DNA from: Byssochlamys sp. IMV 00236
Lineage: Eukaryota > Ascomycota > Eurotiomycetes > Eurotiales > Thermoascaceae
Assembly: GCA_001931875.2 (NCBI GenBank)
Contig: MSJH02000793.1
Span: 62,001-126,000, forward strand
Direction of reading: 5' to 3'
DNA: 64,000 bases
The notes under the pieces are model-generated. The model was not told where the DNA came from. It was given only the letters and a program-made list of their open reading frames with translations, and ran no database searches. A program made the position numbers and the translations under genes. The first letter of the stretch is position 1. Each line of letters opens with the position of its first letter. Of the stretch, positions 50,539 through 61,700 are shown in pieces.

Positions 50539-51801
50539 ATGAAGACGGCCGTAAGAAGAATGGCGAATTTCTTCTCCCAAGAGACCTTCCGTCAGGCATA
50601 CCCTGATCGGCCATTTCCGATGCTCAGTTATGGTCTTCGTTTCCCCGAGGCTTGTGCTCGACATGTTGAACGTCTGGGATGCACGAAAACCTACATTCTC
50701 TCCTCAAAGTCATTGGCTACCAAGACTGACGCTCTGGACCGGCTTCAAAAGAGCCTTGAGGGGAAACTCGTGGGAACTTTCGTCGGCATCAGCTCTCACA
50801 CCCCTCTTACAGAGGTTCTGAAAGTTATTGAGGATGTGCGGAATCTCGGAGGCGTTGATTGCCTGATTACCTTGGGCGGTGGTAGTGTCACGGATGCTGC
50901 GAAGGTGGTTCGATTCGCCCTCGCCAATTCAGCATATACGGCCGATGAAGTTGATACACTCTGGGGAGGGCATTCGCATAATCCCCGGCAACGAGATGTG
51001 CTTAATCCCCCTACCATCCCGCTGATTCATATCCCGACCTCGCTATCTGGCGGTGAGTATCAGCATATCGCCGGTGTCACGGATGAGAGGACACATGCGA
51101 AGCGGACTTATGAACCGCACGTCGATCCAACTCTGGTAATTCAAGATCCAGAGCTTTGTCTGCATACTCCCGCCTGGTTGTGGCTCAGTTCCGGTATCCG
51201 AGCCGTCGACCACTGTGTGGAAACTCTCTGCTCGTTGCAGAGCAATGAGAAGGGAGACTCAGAAGCCAAGAAAGGTCTGGTGAAGTTGGTGCCTGGGCTT
51301 TTGAAATGCAAGCATAACCCCACTGATCTCGATGCGCGCCACTTATGTCAGCTTGGTGTCGTGGAAGCCATGGCTGCTGTATCCAGCGGCGTGCCTCTCG
51401 GGGCCAGTCATGCCATTGGCCACCAATTGGGTCCTCTAGGTGTCGGTCATGGCGAGACGAGTTGCATCCTTCTCCCAGCAGTCTGCAAGTATAATGCATC
51501 GAAGGGCGCCAACAACGATCGACAGGAGATCTGCAAGAAAGTGCTGTTGGAGGACGAAACCGTCCAGTCTACCCTGAAGGCTCGCAATGTCTCCAATCCG
51601 GACCTGGGTGATATCCTGGATGCAGTCATTCGCGAATTGGAGATGCCACGATCTCTGAAGGACGTAAATGTTGGAAGAGACAAGTTGGATGTTTTGGCGA
51701 CCAACAGTCTCCATGATCTTTGGATCAAGACCAATGCGGTTCCTATCACGGAGAAGTCGCAGGTTATGGAGATTCTGGAGATAGCAGTGGGAGACCAGTG
51801 A
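50539..51801 (+). CDS. Iron-type alcohol dehydrogenase / maleylacetate reductase-like
   Basis: Single exon, 420 aa from ATG 50539; a second in-frame ATG at 50560 (MANFFSQETF) would give 413. The nucleotide-binding core VDCLITLGGGSVTDAAKVV (about residues 111-129) is typical of the Fe-ADH (type III) family. IHIPTSLSGGEYQHIAGVTD and ASHAIGHQLGPLGVGHGE follow; the latter holds the two histidines expected to bind metal. The third histidine is in RAVDHCVE. At the position of the usual aspartate ligand there is arginine (GIRAVDH), so the metal site may be altered, as in some maleylacetate reductase-like members. Likely NAD(P)H-dependent reduction or oxidation of an alcohol, aldehyde or maleylacetate; the substrate is unknown. 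No pathway partner lies nearby. Confidence 0.82.
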   Translation: MKTAVRRMANFFSQETFRQAYPDRPFPMLSYGLRFPEACARHVERLGCTKTYILSSKSLATKTDALDRLQKSLEGKLVGTFVGISSHTPLTEVLKVIEDVRNLGGVDCLITLGGGSVTDAAKVVRFALANSAYTADEVDTLWGGHSHNPRQRDVLNPPTIPLIHIPTSLSGGEYQHIAGVTDERTHAKRTYEPHVDPTLVIQDPELCLHTPAWLWLSSGIRAVDHCVETLCSLQSNEKGDSEAKKGLVKLVPGLLKCKHNPTDLDARHLCQLGVVEAMAAVSSGVPLGASHAIGHQLGPLGVGHGETSCILLPAVCKYNASKGANNDRQEICKKVLLEDETVQSTLKARNVSNPDLGDILDAVIRELEMPRSLKDVNVGRDKLDVLATNSLHDLWIKTNAVPITEKSQVMEILEIAVGDQ

Positions 51802-54800
51802 TGAACTGTGGATACTATGCCCTAGACTATGTACTATTTAAAGATGCGTAGTATCAAAGCTGAATAAATGTTCGGAAAACAGTTATTCTAAAGAGAAAGT
51901 GGGACAATTCTCCATGTCCCTGTGATGTCAGCTAGTAGTCAGAGTTGTACTGTATTATATATACCCGGGAAATCGTTCTTCATAGGGTATATCCCTTCTA
52001 CAATCGCCGTAGCTTGATAATATTAGTAGTATAGTTATTGCCTTATATAGCTGATCAAGGAATTTACCCGCTGCAGTAACCTCCACATGAAAACGGATAG
52101 TCAGGCAATATCATACTGAAAACTTCCTCCACCGATTCTATCTGGCATTAATGATCGGTTGCAGAGAAGAACATATCGTTGCGGTTCAAATTGCTTTGCT
52201 TCCAGACAACCTTTCGATGTAAGAAAACAGTTACTTCCACATACGATCATCGGACACAGAGGAAACTTGCCTAAGATGAGATTATAAACATGCATATCAA
52301 CTATCAAAGGATAAAGACCTGAGAGCAAAGACTTGAACACTATCCCATGTCCTAGTGGAGACAGGCATATCCTTTTCTGCTTTCTTTAGAATATAACATA
52401 GTATGATCACAGGCTGACTACAAGGGCTAAGGTCTGAATCCTTGCAGTTTGCTGTCGCTCCTACCTTCCACTAAAGAGTCAAATAGTGAAATAGCCTCAC
52501 AAGCAGTGACTGTAGGAAAGTGCCGTATCCATCGATAGGGAGAAATGAGACGATAAGTGTGTTTATCAAACACCGTATTTTCTAATTGTCGTAACTGGGT
52601 TAAACCAGTAGCAATTGCTGCTATACAATTTGGAAATTCGATGACAGCTAGCAGATGCCAACGCTTCCTGTCCGATCACATGAGCCATGTGCATCTTTCT
52701 AGCAGGTCGATGACGCACCGGAGCACCAGGTCTCAGAGCGGATGACCGCAGATATCTAGAATGGCACACGTGGTTCCAAAAGTGCAGGTTAATGACACAC
52801 TAGGAAGACAGTTATGACGCAGACTCTATTCGATACATTATTGCATTGGTGCAGATATGACAGCTCGAGACACAGGAATGTGCTGCTGCATGTGGGTTCC
52901 AAAACCTGGTGAATCAGATCGGTCTCACAGTAAACTCATATCGAGATTCTGCTTCAACGCCTATGATCTATCATATCTGATCCGTTGGGAGAACTTATCT
53001 GCTCTGGGGGGCGCCATTATCAGATAGAAAATATGCGGGACGTTGGAACTTATCGGACAATGCAAGCGATACGATCCTTGCTAAAGCCTGAACTCACTCA
53101 TGGTCTGCCTGTATCGATCTCGCGTCAAGTACAGTTAGTCTATACGATAGATGTGAAGTTACACTTGAGCCCTTCAGGATGGCCGTACTGGTAGAGTTAA
53201 AAGGGGGTTTCAGCGGCAGCTTATCAATATGCGTCTTTACACCAGGCAAGATGGTAAGAAGGGACGTCACCAGGTGATGGAGACTAGGTTTAACCCCTTG
53301 CTATCGAAACGTGCTCTCTGTCCATAGAAGAAATCTTCTTCTAGATCTCTTTACTGATGTCTGCTGAGCGAGCCCGGTCTCCTGCCGCTCTGAGGCCGCT
53401 CCAAATCTCATGATCGAGACTATAGATCTTGATTCAAGTCGTCACGATAACTTCCGTTGCTCATCAGACCCATAGGTCTCAGAAAAGAATGGACTATGTA
53501 AGGTTCAGGATCAGTATGTATGCAGTCGTGGAGTCACAGATGGGGAGGACCGAGGCTTTCCCAACGAGTTTCTTCGAGATCTCCATAAAGGAATAGTAAA
53601 TTCGTACTGTGTCGCAGATCTCTAGGTTTCTAGAGAAGTCAATCGTTAGTGAAGCGGGCAAGTCAATCTACCGTGATGCGCGATTTCGGCACGGCGGCAC
53701 AGCCCCTTTATTCCAGAAAATGTGAGTATTGGTTTCTTCTGTTTACTGTATAATCTCGGCCAACAGAATGGGCCAACTACAGATACTTACGTGCACCACA
53801 GACAAGTTCTCGTGCGTAAAGCATAAGAACATACACCCACCATGTAGCAAGCGAAAAGATCAAAGCAGATGAGCAACGATCTCGAAGCCATGGATACAAT
53901 AGACTGTCCTTTCGCCAGCCATATTAGACTACTACCTACCCTTCTTTACTAGAGATCAAGGTCGCGAAGATTCGGAGGCAGGGCTGTCCCGAGTTCCCGA
54001 ATTCCTAATCTACACTCCCGAGATGGAGCGGCAATAGTGGGAACCCCTGGATCCTCTGTACGATCTTGGATCTCGATTGGCCTCCGGATGAGGCAGAGTA
54101 GATTCTGGAACATCGACTCGAACGGATGGTTTCCCCCAATAATGGATCGGAGGGAGATCTGTCAAGCGGCAAGATCAGTTTGTTATATCCACCAGAGTGC
54201 TCCTGTCATTTGCCGGCGCCTGATCCGGACGTATTAGGGGGTATAGAACCGCGCAGCCCTTTCTATGACACCTGTTCGTTCGAATAATAGCATCCGCAGT
54301 TTGTCCGCAGAAGGCCTGCAAGAACCCCACAGCGTGGCAGTCTTACTTTAAAAGTTTAGACACCGAAGCTTTTCTCAAACTCACAGCCCCAGCCTTGAGC
54401 TTTTTTGTCTCAGGCTGTTCCCACGGGTCGAGAGCGGGACGGTTTAGGAATGGGAAACCTTCTGACGTAGACGCCAAACCCAGGGCGGTTGTTCTGTTCC
54501 GTGTCGAGAATTTAAGTACTGCAGACTATCTAGTGTTTTCCCAAATCTTGGGAACGCATCGCCCTATGGCAGCGCGAGAATTTGGGGTTGCGGCGCATGC
54601 ACCGAAAGTTGGTTCCTGTCTCCTGCAGTATTCCAGTTATCAATAACATCGATCGATACGAGAATGTCTGAAGTTTGAACCGTTGCGGTCTCTGTCCGTC
54701 CGAGGAGGAGAGTTTGGGTCCTTGATGGCGCACGAGTTGTTCGTCTGGACGCTCAGATCCTGGGGTGGCCGTAGCCCCCGATGGTGTTAGAACTAGTATA

Positions 54801-54921
54801 CTTACCGTTCCCCACGATGGTGGCTCTTTGATCCCATCAGAACCGCACGGCGTATCACCGGAGGGAGGGGGCAAACGAACGAGATGAGGCGTCCTGCTTG
54901 GTGAGAGAGATATTAGTAGTC

Positions 54922-54960
<39 letters not shown>
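54922..54960 (+). repeat. GTA/TAG trinucleotide microsatellite (13 units)
   Basis: Uninterrupted GTA units read directly, preceded by AGTAGTC as an interrupted extension. Confidence 0.9.
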
Positions 54961-55130
54961 TCTAGCCTCGCGGATCTCTGGATGCTGCTGGTTCCGAATT
55001 GCTGTCGTGGGTGTTGAGGTTCTCTGGTTCTCTCTGGTTGAAGGTTCTCTCTGGTCAGGGACGGGTGGAGGTTTCGGCGATCGCCCGTCGGGAGAAGACC
55101 GGAACAGCCCAGATTGCGTGCTCCCTCTGT

Positions 55131-55175
55131 TCTGCTTCTGCTTCTTCTGCTTCTTCTGCTTCTTCTGCTTCTTCT
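55131..55175 (+). repeat. Imperfect TTCTGCTTC repeat tract
   Basis: Successive CTTCTTCTG units with a 9-base period, four or so copies. The open frame through it is Ser/Ala-rich low complexity and is not taken as a gene. Confidence 0.8.
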
Positions 55176-56470
55176 CTAAGTAACCAAGAGCAGGAATCTC
55201 TCCAGGAACCAGGACCCACGCGATCATTCTGCACAACCCCCCAAAACCCAATCAATAATCATAATCTATCGTGTATCCATCGGATGTACCGCGTCCTAGG
55301 GCCAGCCTACTGGACCCTCGCCCCGTGCTTGTCACTGCAAAGGCTAGCTGGCCATCCGCTCTCGTGGAATGAGGCTAACTGTTAGCTCAGGGCTTGTCGA
55401 ACCATTGCTCCATCCTCAAGTCTCCCCTCTCGGACGTTTTTGGGTTCGCAAAGCCAAGACGAACAGACAGCCTTCTAGAGAACACTTGCTGGCAATCCGG
55501 GACCATGTCACGGTCGCCCATGGTCAGCGTCTGCGACAGCACGTCCGGCTGGTTCCACGCTAGAAGCTGTCATATGTTGCAGGAATATCTCACTCTCCTT
55601 TCTCTGACGGCTCCAAGTAGTATGCTCCAGTATCCGGCTGCAACGATCATCCGTTGCTGGGAAAGAACGCTGGGAGAAAGAAAATAGGTCCCAATCCGTA
55701 CGACCGGCGCTTGTACATACTTGTACTGCCAGCTAACTAGACCCTGGCGTTCCTGGGACACCACAGATTGCAGCTAATCTGAGTGGGACCGATGAAGGAA
55801 GCCCGAGGAGATCTCCCATCCCTGTTCTTCGACCACGGCGGCAGTTCTCTCTCTGTCTCTTTTCTCGAAACATGACCTGGCAGCCTTGGCTCTGGGACTT
55901 AGTGGAAACTCTGCCAGCGCCGTAGTAACTACATGTCTCGATCATGCGTGGGTCGATCATCAGTGAGATTCCTACGGTTGGCCCAAGTCAGCCGTCTGGG
56001 CGCTTACTCCGGATAGATGGTGCAGACGTCCTAAGCAATCGCCCGGGATCTGTGTCCGATTATTGACCTGCAGGGTACAATCTAGCGCCTCGCCTATCAA
56101 CATAGGCTGCTTTTTTTTTTTGAGATACGGATCTGTCTGGTTGGGTGCCTCCGTTGCATCATGGTACCAGTACTCTACAACAGGTGGGTCGACCAGCGAG
56201 GGACTCATGGCGATCTTTGCCGTGGGCCTTGGTGTTCGGTAAGTTAGCTGCTGTTGAAATTTCTGCCCCCTTTGGGGATTTTGACTTCCAAACTATAGCG
56301 ATCCCAAACCATTCCCGTGAAGACCATCCTTGCTCCTCCACGATTGACTTCCCGGCCAACCCCTGACGAACAGGTGCTCTCCTCGGCGTCAGGTACACCC
56401 GGGGGAAGTTCCCCCTTGGGTTCCTCGAGCGATCCTCATGTCGGTGGTCTCCATGGAATCTTAGTCCCCT

Positions 56471-56491
56471 ATTATTATTATTATTATTATT
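56471..56491 (+). repeat. ATT trinucleotide microsatellite (7 units)
   Basis: Seven ATT units read directly, followed by GCGAAG. Confidence 0.85.
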
Positions 56492-57540
56492 GCGAAGCCA
56501 CGGACGCTTTCTCTCGCTCTCTCTCGTCGGCGCTACCTGGGCTGTAATGTGTCCCCAGCATTGGCTGCGTTCTCACCTGGAGAAATCCAATCACACCGGC
56601 CCAGCTGATCCTGGCAAACAAGGGCGGGCGCTTGTCGTGGAGCTGACAATCGGTGACTCTGCGAAGGACAGAACTGCAGTAATCCGCTAGTAGTCGGACG
56701 CTCCAGTGTGACCGTGAACCCCAGAAGCGACCGGGGAGCTTTGGAAATCAGATCCTCTATCGGAGCCTGGGAACCACGCGCCTGTCCGTCGAAAGAATTA
56801 TTAGCGTGGGCGCCCGGATAGCTGACTCGATTCACGGCGCCACCTTGCACATCATTCCCGCGCCCAGGTGTCAGATCCTTGGCTCCATCTGTCAAGACAA
56901 CCTTAAGGATGGAGAGGTTTGCAGGGTCCTATTTGCGCCCTCTCCGCTCTACATACCTTTCTGGGCTTATGGAGTAGTGGCAGTAGTTTCTGACTACCGT
57001 ACCCACTCTCACCACGATCGTCATTTTTGGGCAGCCCCGTAGTGGCTTTCCATGGGGTCGGCCAGATGTAACAATGGTACGGATCTTGCATTCTAATAAC
57101 TGCTCTGCCTGTCAAGTTCGTCCTGCAAGTTCCCTGGACACTCTCGATCTCAACGCGACTGGTGGCTTTCATCCGTAAATACCTCCCAGCCAGTCAGTAT
57201 TTCGACTGGTCTTGGAATTGTCTTCCTTCAGCCTTGCATAACCTTGATTCAGCTGTCCCCATCAAGTCCCGGACCGGCAATGTTAACCAAATCCACCTGA
57301 TCCTCATGTGAGTACATTCATATGTTGCCCGCCCCTCTGCTCCTCAGCCGCGTGTCTTGCTTGCACTTTCACTCGAGGAAGAGAAACTATCCCATCGGTT
57401 GGGAAGAACGTCTCTAGATATCTTCCTGTCAAAGTACATGACAATATTTCCATACCCCTCTCATATACCGGGTTTTCCCATGCCTGTTCTAATCGCCGCG
57501 GGACAGAGTTAGAGACGAGATTCATCTCTTTTCCCATCCT

Positions 57541-58773
57541 ATGTCCCCTAATAACTACCGCGGGAACGAAGAGAACAGGAATATGGCCGTATCATATGCT
57601 AGCGGGCTTCCAGCCGGTCGCTCACAGACTCTCCCATCTTTCCGAGAGGTAAGATGATCCCATACCGTATGAGTGCGAGGACATAGCTGCTGACAGCTAT
57701 ACTTCAGTTACTACCTCCTCACTTGCACGAGGAGATAGATTCTACTCCATTCTATGCTTCTAGACAGCCTCAACAAGATCGTTCTCCGTCATATCTCCCG
57801 GAATCAACGAGACCGCGATCTGTCCCAGGCTCTGCTCTCGGGTCTCCTGCAAAGGCACCCTCAAGTGACACCCTGTCTGACTTTGCCTCGCAACCGATCA
57901 GGGTCGAGGAGACTCAATTCGGAAATCATCGAGAACATGGTCTTCCACAGCCCCAGCCTTCCGGGAATACATCGCCCATGGCTTCTGTCACAGGACAGCC
58001 TATGCAGTTCACATCTCGTGGACCTAGCCCGATCTTGCCGCCGATCCATAACCTACACTCTTTGCCTGAGCGCAATTTGAGTCGTGCGGGAACTTCCTTC
58101 GACGATACAGCACTCCGCCCGTCCTCGTTACCACGAGACTATGCCCATGAGGGCCTGGTCTTTGGCGTAAGGAATCGGAATGATTTGGACCTAGAGAGAC
58201 AGAGCCCGCCGTCTTACACGGGCAGCAGTGTCCCTGTCTCGGCTTACAATCAGCAACCGTATGATACGCCGCCATACGTCCACTATCCCCAAGCCTATAG
58301 AGGGGAGCTTGAATATCCATCGCAAATAGTTCCTAATCCACAGCACTCCAACTTCGGTATTCTTGGCGACCCGATCGATTCGCGGAGCAAACGCAGACGA
58401 GGGAATCTTCCGAAGCCGGTCACGGATATTCTACGCGCCTGGTTCCACGAGCATCTCGATCATCCATACCCAAGTGAGGAAGATAAGCAAATATTCATGA
58501 CGCGGACTGGATTGTCAATCAGCCAGGTACGGTTGCTTCCGTTTCTACCATTTCATCTCTTCAAACGCTAACCTAGGCCCCGTGGTGGGTTTCAAGATCA
58601 GCAATTGGTTCATCAATGCAAGACGACGACAGCTACCGGCATTGCGTAACCAGATTCGCAGCAATGAAAATGAGAGGATTCCGCAGCGACAATCGCCCTT
58701 TAGCGATACTGAACAAGCCTCGTCTCGTGAATCTGTTTCCTCGCCGAGTCGCTCAGTACCCAGCCAACCGTAG
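57541..58773 (+). CDS. TALE-class homeobox transcription factor
   Basis: Three exons: 57541-57648, 57708-58526 and 58597-58773, giving about 367 aa. The homeodomain begins near SKRRRGNLPKPVTDILRAWF and runs through DHPYPSEEDKQ, the three-residue TALE loop extension. It is completed only by splicing intron 2: TGLSISQ joins ISNWFINARRR, the recognition helix with the invariant WF-N-R residues. The N-terminal 270 residues are Pro/Ser-rich and probably disordered. Exon 1 starts MSPNNYRGNEE and splices to give SQTLPSFRELLPPHLHEEID, which resembles the short N-terminal motif of other fungal members. Introns have GCTGAC and GCTAAC branch points. The likely role is sequence-specific DNA binding in development. 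The exact orthologue is not identified, and exon 1 is less certain than the rest. Confidence 0.87.
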
Positions 58774-61700
58774 GCGATTGAAAGGACTTCGATCCTGCCA
58801 TACGGGCTTGTTTCTGCCCTATGGCTAGCAACTTGCGCATTTTCCTGTTCGAATACCACATAATATTTTTACCCATCAGCATGCAGCTGACATACGGAGT
58901 TCAGGGGATTTGGGATCTCAAAATTTATGACGACTATAGCATGGGAGGGCGAATTCTGAATTTGCGAGAGAAAAGCGACTTCTGTTTAATCCTTTAATTT
59001 TGGATGATTTTTGATACCTGGGGAAGAGATACTCTTTCACCCCTTTCCTGTTGTCCCTATAGACGCCAACATTTACCCAGCGAAAGGAACGATCAGGCAT
59101 TTTGATACCCTTTCATTGTTGATGGGAGTCTATCATGTGAAATGATAAAATCATGGTGTACATCTCGCGCTTGAACAGTGACGGACGGCTTGCATCCCTT
59201 TTTCCTGTCATACCTTTTGTGTCCTGTGCCTCGTCCTGCGCCTCTTTTCTCAGTGACGGTCGATTATCGACATTGCTTTAGAATTCTGATCTCCATTTCA
59301 TGTGCTTACGTGAAAATAGGGGGAAGTGATTTCCTAAGAAGATTCGGTTCTATTCCCAATGACTATTGCTATGTACATTGAGATTGGTGCTTCGTATGCG
59401 TTGTGCCCACTAGGTTCCGGAAAAGGGATAGAAATTGACATCACATTTATGGATTGGTTTTTTGGATTGAAGGCTTAACGGCCCGGCAACCTACCATACG
59501 GAGGGCCGAAGTTCATTTTGGGCTCGCTTGTCATGGGCATTCGCCTCAGATCGTGACCGTCAATGATGGCCCGTCATTGTCTGGTACGCTTTCCCTTTCG
59601 AGACTCACGCCGGGCGCTTCGGCCGAGACACCATCGTCGGTCCGTTCCAGCAAGATATATGTTTACATGCAAAGTTACGCTCGTGCGATGAAAGGTCATT
59701 GATTGACGGTTGACATGCGTCAATTATGATGGCATGGTGGTTTATTGTTCTGGAGTCGATGTGGTTGTCCAGATCCCTTGGCATGTCGCGAATCCACTCT
59801 CCAACGCGCCAAACTCCTGTGGTTTCAGAACGGACACCTATTGGTACATCACACCAGCTGTGGTTCATCTCCAGTGATCTGTTACTGCAGAGCCTGCATC
59901 GTCCTGCTCAAACGACTACTGATCAATGATCAGCCCGAGGCCTGTGGCAAAAGTCCAACTATCTTGTGGCAGAATACTTAAGAGATACATGGAGAAAGCC
60001 GAATGATGTTTTTACCTTACCCGCCCTGGCCAGCCAAGAAGCCGTATTGTATAGCGGTACAATAATAATATCGCGATATAACATAGAATTATCGCTTACT
60101 GTGGTATCCGATGATGGAGTCGTTCGAACGGTCGAGTACTATTCCGTATATCTGTGCTATTGGTTTAGATTCTCATTCGCGAGCGCATAGTTTTCATCCC
60201 ACCGCGATGAGCCGATCATGTCAACTGCTTGTCCATTTTCTACACGCCACTGATTATAAGCCTGGTCACTTTTTCAAGTTTCTCTCAACTTTCAACGAGC
60301 AGCGCCTGGTTCCGCGTGCGCGAGCTCGTCGTTGACCTGGGGCTCGGCCAATGATCGGGACGCGCCGAAGTGGCATCGCTCGTCCGATAGATGCATTCGT
60401 TAGCGCGCCCAGCAATTGATTTGTGTTAAAGTTCAGCGGATGATGCCAGAAGCGCCGCAGTGACCAGTACGAAGACACCAGAGCTTTGCCCGCTTGAGGC
60501 AAGTCCTTTTACTCGTCACTATCACCTCCCCAACTTCGAAGACGCACTGGGCGCGTCAGCTTGCTTGTTGACCAGTGAGTGGAATCCTCGTATTCGCGCG
60601 GCGGCGAGCCGGCGCTGTCTTGATTCTTGACTCTTCATCACGGCTGTCTGGTCATTCTCTTCGGCGCGTGTACACATACCCACCAGTTCGTCACTTGTCG
60701 GGAGCCTTACCGGAACCAGCAATCTAATTTGTGCTACCGAGTGCCTTAGGGGGATATGCGCCATGCGGGAAACTTTGAAAATGGCCGGGAGTGGATGCAC
60801 CACAGGATCGGGATCGACAGAGGAATCTTGCCGAACCTTGTGCAGGATCTTGCTCTTCAGCGCTGCCTTTCTAAGCGGTGGATCTCTTTGCTTTGATCGC
60901 CGACATGTTCCATTTGGGCCGTCCTCGACGCTTGACCAGTCTTTGGGAAGACAACACTCCATTGACCTTTTTTTTGCGGCCTCTCCAGATTCGAGCAATG
61001 ACACTAAATATGGAAGGTCGGCCCTGGTTCTATGCGGCTACCCATGCTATTATTGTTGTCTCCCATGCTAGCAAAAGCGGTCAATGCGTACCCTATCGAC
61101 AGAGACCCTCTGCTAGGTAAGTCATTGATCTGAATTCCCGAGCATCACGATGGTTATTTGGTGCGAAAATACCCAAGTCCTAGACCGTCTAGAGAAGCCT
61201 ACACATTATTAAGTAGGGCAGCAGCCTTGGCATGGTTAAATGTCACTCGTGGTCTGTGTGTGGTTGACGGCTCTCGGGCCTCTCGCATGCTTAAGAGCGT
61301 CAAACAGTGATATGTCCAACAGTGATACATACAGTGCGCTGGTTGTTCCTTTTTTTTTTATTATTTTTTCTTGCTTTACTCATATTAGCAGATAAATCAG
61401 TGGCAGAGCCCCTGAACGGCATCAAATCACCGGGATTGCAATACCCGTGCTGTGATGTTTAACGCATTGGTTCACACGACGGGAGTGACGGGAGATGGGA
61501 TTAGTGGATTTCGATATTACCGCCACATATATTGTCTCCTCACTTCTTCATAGGGGAAGTTACTATGAGGTCCAGGCGCCTGGCCAGTCATTATTTGGTG
61601 TGAGTTTACTGGCCCCAGCCTCCATAATAAGTCATTGAAAAGATGCTTTGAGCCCTATTATTCACTCACGGCCAGATCTCGACTGGATTCCCATCAGTCG

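Larger units (their letters stand above)
51802..57540. other. Gene desert rich in simple repeats
   Basis: About 5.7 kb with no supportable gene. Frames are short and appear on both strands over the same bases. Simple repeats cluster in the second half: TAG/GTA trinucleotides near 54922-54960, TTC/TGC-rich imperfect repeats near 55131-55175, a T run near 56111-56121 and ATT trinucleotides at 56471-56491. Decayed transposon sequence is possible but no terminal repeat or transposase motif was recognised. Confidence 0.5.

Noticed and set aside
54913..55251. Frames made of KKQKKQKKQK and poly-Tyr or SSASSASSAS text
   Set aside because: They are translations of the simple repeats, not proteins.
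60522..61004. 160-codon minus-strand frame as a gene
   Set aside because: It begins with GTG (first ATG about 14 codons in), has no recognised motif or splice partner, and overlaps another open frame on the plus strand.
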